Positions 57,870-64,000 of a DNA stretch of 64,000 nucleotides are shown here, in pieces. A program made the translations under genes and the position numbers. The notes under the pieces were generated by a model, which made no database searches, was not told the DNA's origin, and was given only the letters and a program-made list of their open reading frames with translations. Numbering within the stretch: the first letter of the stretch is position 1; each line of letters starts with the position of its first letter. The stretch comes from Ashinkailepas kermadecensis (taxonomy: Eukaryota > Arthropoda > Thecostraca > Neolepadidae): the NCBI GenBank assembly GCA_034440615.1, contig JAOTOM010004570.1, forward strand, positions 62,001 through 126,000. The letters are read 5' to 3'.

Positions 57870-58720
57870 CCGTGCAGGTGGTCGATGCAACCCTCCTTTG
57901 GTTTTCCGTGGTCACGAGGGAACCGTGTGCGGGTTAGCGAGCAGCCGCCTGACGTAGTTGGTGGGGAATCCCTTGCCGGACGTATGGTGCCATGAAGGCA
58001 TGTCAGGCTTCTGACTTGTGACGTTGTAGGAGAGGACATGTCAGATCGTGTTTCGGCGAAATCGCGAGTTGTCGGCAATTAGCCTCTCACATTGGTCCCA
58101 AATGGTCAGTGTTGGATGTGGTAGGGCAACAGAAAACTCAGCTAACCCGCTTTCATAGGTCATTGACTTTCCCAATGTAATTCGAGTTATTGCCGCAACC
58201 TGATCTTAGATGACTGTTCTCAGCATGCGATTCTCTCAGGGTTTATTTTGACGCTGCGACTGAATTTTGCGTCCGTTTGCATACCCAGGTGCAAACAAAA
58301 TGGTGTCGTCGGGGTCTATTTCGAAAGATCCCAACATAAGGTCAACCCATTCGACCTGATCTGATCCTTGTCTTATGGGTAGACATGTAACAAGTCGAAT
58401 ATTGTTAGCATCTCAAAATGCTCAGAAATGCTACGATGAATGCTTCAAACATTTAGTTGTTATTTTCATTTCGCAGGGAACGAATGCACGTGAACATTCT
58501 ATTTTGCGAGAACACAAACTGACATTTGACCTGACCTGAGAAGTCAACCTGGTCTATTTGTCTTTCATGAAGTTCGCATTCTTCAACTGTGTCCTTATCG
58601 GCATTTCACCGGGATTCCATTCTACTATGTCTCCATTCGTGTTTATCTCACTCAATTCGACTGGCACGAGAAAAGCCGCCGTGGTCTGTGGACGACTACT
58701 TAGTAAACACATTCCTATCA
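57870..58720. other. No recognisable gene
   Basis: Mixed sequence, short ORFs only. Confidence 0.5.
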
Positions 58721-58726
58721 GTTCTG

Positions 58727-58852
58727 GTTAGCCGGACTTCACCAGCCCGGGATTTCTCGTTAGCCGGACTTCACCAGCCGGGGATTTCTCGTTAGCCGGA
58801 CTTCACCAGCCGGGGATTTCTCGTTAGCCGGGTGGGTCTCTCCAGCCCGAGA
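58727..58852. repeat. 32-bp tandem repeat, ~4 copies
   Basis: Units start at 58727, 58759, 58791 and 58823 with 'gttagccggacttcaccagc'; the last is diverged. Confidence 0.92.
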
Positions 58853-59039
58853 CTGTTCCGTCGACAGTCGGGCAGCTTTACGCTGTGCCGCTTCATTCGT
58901 AAGCGTTGGTGCTTTGGCTCTGAGTGCTGATTAATTTCCGGTGTACGGGTCGCGATTAACACACCAACCCGCGAAAACGATGTCATCAACACCGGGCAAA
59001 CAACATCCAGCCGATTGCCGTGCACTCTAGGACGGTGTT

Positions 59040-59153
59040 TCACGCAGTTCCCTTCCGAGTGTCGAACCCGGGTATCCCGGGTATCCCGGGTATCCCGGGT
59101 ATCCCGGCTTGGTATCACGAGCACAGCATCTTAACTACTCGGCCACCCCGCCC
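59040..59153 (-). other. tRNA-like sequence with internal 9-bp expansion (pseudo-tRNA or SINE head)
   Basis: On the minus strand: 'ggggtggccgagtagttaag' (box A, Leu/Ser-tRNA type), 'atgctgtgctcg', then four or five copies of CCCGGGATA, ending 'cccgggttcgacac' (box B). The head and T-loop are tRNA-like but the acceptor ends do not pair, so it is not a functional tRNA. The repeat sits where the variable arm and T-stem begin. Confidence 0.55.
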
Positions 59154-59461
59154 ATTCCCTTCCGAGTGTACGCATTAGAAGCTGTACATGAATGCATCGT
59201 ACACTGGGAAAAACGGTTTGAGAACATGTTCGTTAGTTTGCTCACAAATGGACAGTTATCGGACTCAATGTTTTGAATGAGTGTAGTTTTTAGGCAGTGA
59301 GAACTTATGTTTTGCGGATTTATTTCATAGATCGTGTTAGAAGAGCGTTATGGCGACAAGCACGGCATGAACCTCTCCGTCCCATCTTGTCTGACGGGAG
59401 CTCCGAGCCTCATCGTTGTTAGCACCCCCATCGATTCTCAATTGTGTCAGCTGCTCCGGTG

Positions 59462-59790
59462 GCTCAGTTCCCGATATCTCAGCTGGTTAGAGCGCTGCCC
59501 TGCATTGGTCTCCCCTGTCCTGGCAAGACGGGTTGGAGTCGCTTCACGCACTCGTATTTAGCCCCAGGCTGGGAGGGTCAGTTGGCTGCTGGTCGAACAA
59601 GGCCAGGGACAAGGCCAGGGACAAGCTACCGGGAGGCCCGTTCCGGTGTATTGACGACACGTTAAACTCTCGGTAAAAATTCTGCCGTTGAACTGGCATT
59701 CACGGATGAGGTGATGGGACCGAGGGTTACGCAACAAGCTCTGCTTAGCAACGGGATCTGGTCCATAAAACCACCACAGCAAGACTTTTT
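59462..59790 (+). mobile_element. tRNA-derived SINE, full-length copy (plus)
   Basis: The head 'ttcccgatatctcagctgg' + 'ttagagcgctgccctgcat' holds box A and 'gggttggagtc' is a drifted box B. The body 'gctgggagggtcagttggctgctgg' and 3' domain ('ctctgcttagcaacggga', 'ggtccataaaacc') align with the minus-strand copy at 24587-24910, and the 3' part with 16885-17035. A short duplication 'aaggccagggac' occurs at about 59600-59622. Confidence 0.8.
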
Positions 59791-59799
59791 ACTACATTT

Positions 59800-61390
59800 A
59801 TAATAAAAACATACTCATCCTGATGCGCACTTTACTTTCACGCGCGGGAAACAACTCGACTCAACACACCCACCAAGGTCTTATGTCCACAGCCTCAATG
59901 GAAGGTTCGGCAAATTTATCTCTCCGAAAACTCAAAAGATGCTGTTACAGCTAGCGATGCAGGTAGTTGCAATAGGCGCCAGCGATACAACTGACGGACC
60001 GAAGAGCTGCTCGCCCACTTGTTGTCTCCTACCATCCACTGTTCACTTTATTGTTGGTCGTGGTCGCTTCCTTCGCAGAGTGGATACTCGCTGGTCAGCT
60101 GAAGCTGTCCAGCCGTCCTAACTTCCCAGCTCATGCCAGCTTCTATCCAGCTTGCTTCGTGTTGTAACTTCTGCATCGTTTCAGCGACGATGACTTGACC
60201 TTTAACTGGACTTGCTCTCGGTGATGATTCAAGAACGAATTGAACTGCACCAAGCGAGGCCACCCGCTTGATCAGCTCAGCAACATGGGACCAACAGTCT
60301 GATTAGGTCACCGCGAGCACCCTTCCTCCCATCCCCTTGCACTCATACCAACACGTATCAGTACGAACACACGCACGGGCAGCAAAGCGATTGGATGCCG
60401 GTCGTGCCTGAGCTAAAAGAGGTGGCCTGGATTCGCATCTGAATTGCGTCTACAGAACTGCTAACGCTTTAGTGAAGCTCACTGCTTTCCTTTGACTAAC
60501 TTTCTCCGATGACAATTAGGGATCCCATTCGAATATTTCGATGAGCATTGATAGGATCGGGAGGGTCGATCGGGAGCTCACCCTTCCGTCATTAAAGCCG
60601 CGAGCTAAAAAATAATAATTTCGATGGAGAGATTAATCTCCCTCAACAATGAACGATATACACGTAATAGTACAGATCAGCCATTGCTCATATGCATGCC
60701 AACATACTAAGGCCATAATGGCACTTCCACGAAGGGAAGCTTGCACCAGAAAAGTCTGTTGTAGTATGTCATTATATGGAAGGAATTGCATGGGCAATTT
60801 GTGCCGGTACTGGTTTACTGGTGCATCGCCGAAACAGCAACATAAATATCGTTATTATCGTGCCCCGTGCCGAGTTTGCGACATTCATGCTATTGTCGAC
60901 CTCTGGGTCACGGGCGGTCACAGATGCACTACTTCTGGGCTCAACCGCCGACCTCACTTGACACCTACAGCTGAGCGAATGATCAATTCTGGTCGAAGCG
61001 CCCTAAATCCCAAATAACTAACACCTACATCTGTATCGGTCAACAATAGCTCTGCCACGCCCCCCCCCCCTCGGTTGGTCGGAGTTGGACGCTGCTCCAC
61101 TGCTTCCCAATCACATATTTTCTACGAAGAGGAACTTGGCACGCACTCCTGAGCCAAGAACGACATAATCAACAGCGTTCGCTTCGGCGAATGCATTCAA
61201 TAAACTTGTCGATTACTGATAAATATAGATAACGCCAAATAAATCGCCGAATCCGCTGTCGTGCCGTCGTTTCCGAGCCTTCGACGATCGCATTAGAGAA
61301 TAGCGTTGTTTGGCTTTCAGAGACACATCTATAATGTACCCGCGTGTACAATGGTGTTGATACCAATGCGCATCGGCTTCCTTTTCATGC
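59800..61390. other. No recognisable gene
   Basis: Short ORFs only; poly-C run at about 61063-61072. Confidence 0.5.
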
Positions 61391-61401
61391 GATATCCTTA
61401 A

Positions 61402-62326
61402 CACGCGCCCTGGAGGGCCTCTGAGAATTACGCGCACTGGAGTGGGGGGGGGGGGCGGATTCCGCCCCTCCCTAAGATCTTGGCTCCTAGTAAAGCTGGA
61501 GGAACGAAATTCGCAGGGTGGATGGGCACGGTAGTGAACTCTATTGTGTGCAATTTTCGTGACCTTAGGTCAATATCTTCAAGGTCAAATGAGGTTAGAT
61601 TGGCAAAATTTTCGGTTTTGCGTGGCTTGGCTTGTCATCGTTATGGATCGCTGTCATTGTGTTCAAATGCTCAAAAATGGGCATCAATGATGTTTTGGAC
61701 ATTACTAATGATGCAATGCAGATGTTAGACCCAACATGTGACCTCAGGTCACCTATATAGCACCACTTTATCAGGTCAGTTACCTGTTCCAGTTACCGGA
61801 ACCGGCCGCCCGCCCGACTGCTCCGTCGGGCAGCTCGGAGCAATCGGCTTCGTGAAGAAGGGAGTGAAGTACATGAATAAAGTATGGAAACGCAATGACA
61901 AACAGTACAAATGACAACCAGTAGTGCATTTATGGCAACATTCCAGTTGATCAAGTTTGGTTCCATTAATCTGTCATGAACTTGACCTGACTTGACCTTG
62001 GTGACCTAACATGACTTTGAAACTATACAGAATATCAATATGCATCAAACAAGTCGCTAGTGTTGCCTAGAACACTTTCCTTTTGTCAGTATGCTGGAAG
62101 CGCATCAGCGCCGATTTTTGTGGTCTGGCGCTATAACATTTTTTTACTTTAGCGGCCCCTAACTTGAAAAATGTTCAGCCGATTTCCATTTTTCTTCCAT
62201 TAAACAACGCGCCGTTCATTTCTAAGCAGGTACACCGAAAATCGCGTATATCCACCGGTAAAATCTGCAGGTATTTGCGAAAAACCGGAGGGGTGGGCGG
62301 ATTTCGCCCCCCCTCCAGTGCGCGTG
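61402..62326. mobile_element. Putative piggyBac-like nonautonomous element (MITE)
   Basis: Flanked by TTAA at 61398-61401 and 62327-62330. Ends are inverted: CACGCGCCCTGGAG on the left and CCAGTGCGCGTG on the right. A subterminal inverted pair also exists: 'ggggcggattccgcccc' at about 61452 and 'gggcggatttcgcccccc' at about 62295. TTAA duplication is the signature of piggyBac-type transposition. The 925-bp interior has no transposase, so it would depend on an enzyme supplied in trans. Confidence 0.55.
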
Positions 62327-62479
62327 TTAAGGAAGATGCACAACCATTCTACCAATTTTGCGCATTCATGCGCCTGTCCAAGAGCGGAACATCGCCATTT
62401 TGTTTGGGGGTGGAGCAATGCATGGAGAACATTGTACGCCCCAAACCCGCTTGGACGGCCCAATTTAAGCTCCAATGTC

Positions 62480-63390
62480 TGGGGCTAAAGCTGGCTTTGA
62501 CGGGCCCGCCCACTGAAAAGCATACAATGCTTCACCCATTGCACGAGTCATTGTTTTAACTTCGTTCTGTGATAGCATCTTGCATTCAGGTGCAGTCTGA
62601 AATGGTTCATTTAATGTTTGACCACTAATATTACAGGTAGAATTCCGTCACTCACGTTGAAGTTTTACATTTGGTCCTCCAAGAGGTAGTGTAGTGATGC
62701 ACTTCGAAACATGATACACACTCAGTTATTGAATATGGCATTCAGTATGAGCCTGATCGGATCCAGAATCCAGTGCGTGATAATAAAAACAACAACCACC
62801 TAGCACACACTCCCGTTCTGTATAACACTTCAATGTTGTCCATTACACGCCATTCATCGCATCCGTCCACGTGCCTCCATGGGTACAGGTGCAGCTACTC
62901 ATAATATGGCATGAATGCAATTTAGACCCATAGGCGCTGGATATGAAGAAACAAGTTGAAAATGGCTATTTCGCGAGAAAAGGATGTGATGTACCCGTGA
63001 TGATAGGTATCTCCCACCTCTAATGAACCAGTGAAAGCTATTTTGAAATAAGATCAATTCGAAAGTAGTTCCCCAATTACTGAAGAAGGGAAATCTTTCA
63101 AGACTTCAAGGATAAGTACAAGGCGATGCATCTGTGATCTGGAGGTTTGACATTTAGTTATACATTGGGAAGCATGTGAACTGGACGTCTTTGAAGAGGA
63201 GGAACTAAGTATGTTAATCTCAAAGAGAGCAAAAGAAGCAAGGTGCGGAAGAGGAAGGCGTGAAAGTCTCAAGACCCATTAAGTTTAACGTAAAGGAGAA
63301 AAACGATGTAGCTCGCGTAGGAACATGACGATTATAATGTCATGAATCAGTATTGGGAGTATTCAATATAAATGCAAGTAAGTTATGAAA
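62480..63390. other. No recognisable gene
   Basis: AT-rich, short ORFs only. Confidence 0.5.
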
Positions 63391-63397
63391 AATGTGC

Positions 63398-63580
63398 TTT
63401 GCATCTGTGCGACCCCACCCGGAGTATTGCTTAGGGATATGGAGTCCTTCCTAAGAAATATAACTAGGTACGCTAGAAAGAGTGTATCGCAAAGCTAATA
63501 TATTTACAGGTGGGCGAAGAAGTTTAAATACGATGAGAGGCTTGTATCATTATACATGTATTCACTCCAGGGTCTATTTG
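63398..63580 (+). pseudogene. LINE reverse-transcriptase C-terminal remnant
   Basis: Plus-strand frames give FASVRPHPEYCLGIWSPS, then after two stops LGTLERVYRKA, then in a shifted frame KYDERLVSLYMYSLQGL. The order VRPHLEY...WSP, then LE-x-V-x-x-x-x, then YDERL-x-x-L-x-x-x-SLQ is typical of the C-terminal end of LINE RTs (CR1-like clades). Stops and shifts show it is dead. Confidence 0.6.
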
Positions 63581-63589
63581 AATAAATCG

Positions 63590-64000
63590 CGACTGGGTGT
63601 CCAAATCCGACAGAAAGGCTACCAACTGAGTTATTGCTACTGTGCTAACACATCAGTCGCAATTCAGTGAACCACCGATTCATAGCGTCCTATTATGAAT
63701 ACATTATTCCAAATCACTATCCATTCCTATTCCCCCCAAAGGAAATACGCGAAGAAGTCGCAAATGTATTAACAATTTCATCATACATGCGTGCATGTCG
63801 CGCACTAGGCATGTCATTTGGAAAGGCAGCGGTATTTATAAGAATAAAACGATGCATAATTGATGCCGATTCTCGTCACAAAAATCTACATTACCCACCG
63901 TCCTGTGAATCCTTGTTCTGTTTGTGAGGTAGTCCAACGTTGCTGCACGCCTCTTCATGTTCAACCCTGCCCGGGGTCTGACGCTTCACTGACTCCATGT
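63590..64000. other. Unassigned right end
   Basis: An 86-codon plus-strand ORF (63667-63927) has no recognisable domain. It may be further LINE-derived sequence. Confidence 0.35.

Noticed and set aside
59462..59560. Functional tRNA gene
   Set aside because: Box A and B are present, but the cloverleaf does not close and the sequence continues into a SINE body shared with 24587-24910.

Overview
The window looks like a piece of a repeat-rich arthropod nuclear genome, probably a crustacean, although the species cannot be fixed from sequence alone. The reasons are spliced exons with GT/AG borders, a gene of the arthropod beaten-path (beat) immunoglobulin family, a retrovirus-like Ty3/gypsy element, tRNA-derived SINEs, and very many microsatellites and minisatellites. 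Nothing bacterial (operons, Shine-Dalgarno sites, CRISPR) is present.

Left part (1-13.7 kb). An 11-bp minisatellite opens the window. A roughly 500-bp tandem repeat (2.06-2.98 and 13.24-13.72 kb) has been split by a complete LTR retroelement on the minus strand (2983-13235). The element has 531/532-bp LTRs at about 96% identity and a 4-bp CAGA target duplication. It carries, in transcription order, gag, protease, RT/RNase H, integrase with a GPY-like domain and an acidic repeated tail, an errantivirus-type env, and an unexpected ORF with a chromodomain between env and the 3' LTR. Gag, pol and env are broken by several frameshifts and stops; the chromodomain ORF is open. The 5' LTR holds a perfect six-unit heat-shock element. 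A splice donor in the leader and an acceptor one base before the env ATG suggest a spliced env RNA.

Middle part (13.7-37.8 kb). No intact host gene is recognised here. There is a field of decayed ~21-bp repeats (15.4-16.8 kb), a 411-bp foldback whose loop is a GA/CT microsatellite, SINE copies, a decayed multicopy gene with an SHGKG...GG motif (25.0-26.3 kb), a LINE ORF1 fragment, and many tandem arrays. The largest is a 29-copy 55-bp array (35.46-37.06 kb) with a six-unit higher-order period.

Right-centre (38.0-49.8 kb, possibly to 50.7 kb). Four exons of a beat-family gene on the plus strand match each other in phase and cover both Ig domains. Their introns are filled with microsatellites, including a ~0.6-kb TA tract, and minisatellites. 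The signal-peptide exon is not convincingly found, and the last exon is only a candidate.

Right end (50-64 kb). This part holds more minisatellites, a second full-length SINE, a tRNA-like sequence with an internal 9-bp expansion, a putative TTAA-flanked piggyBac-like MITE (61.4-62.3 kb) and a LINE RT remnant. The rest is unassigned.
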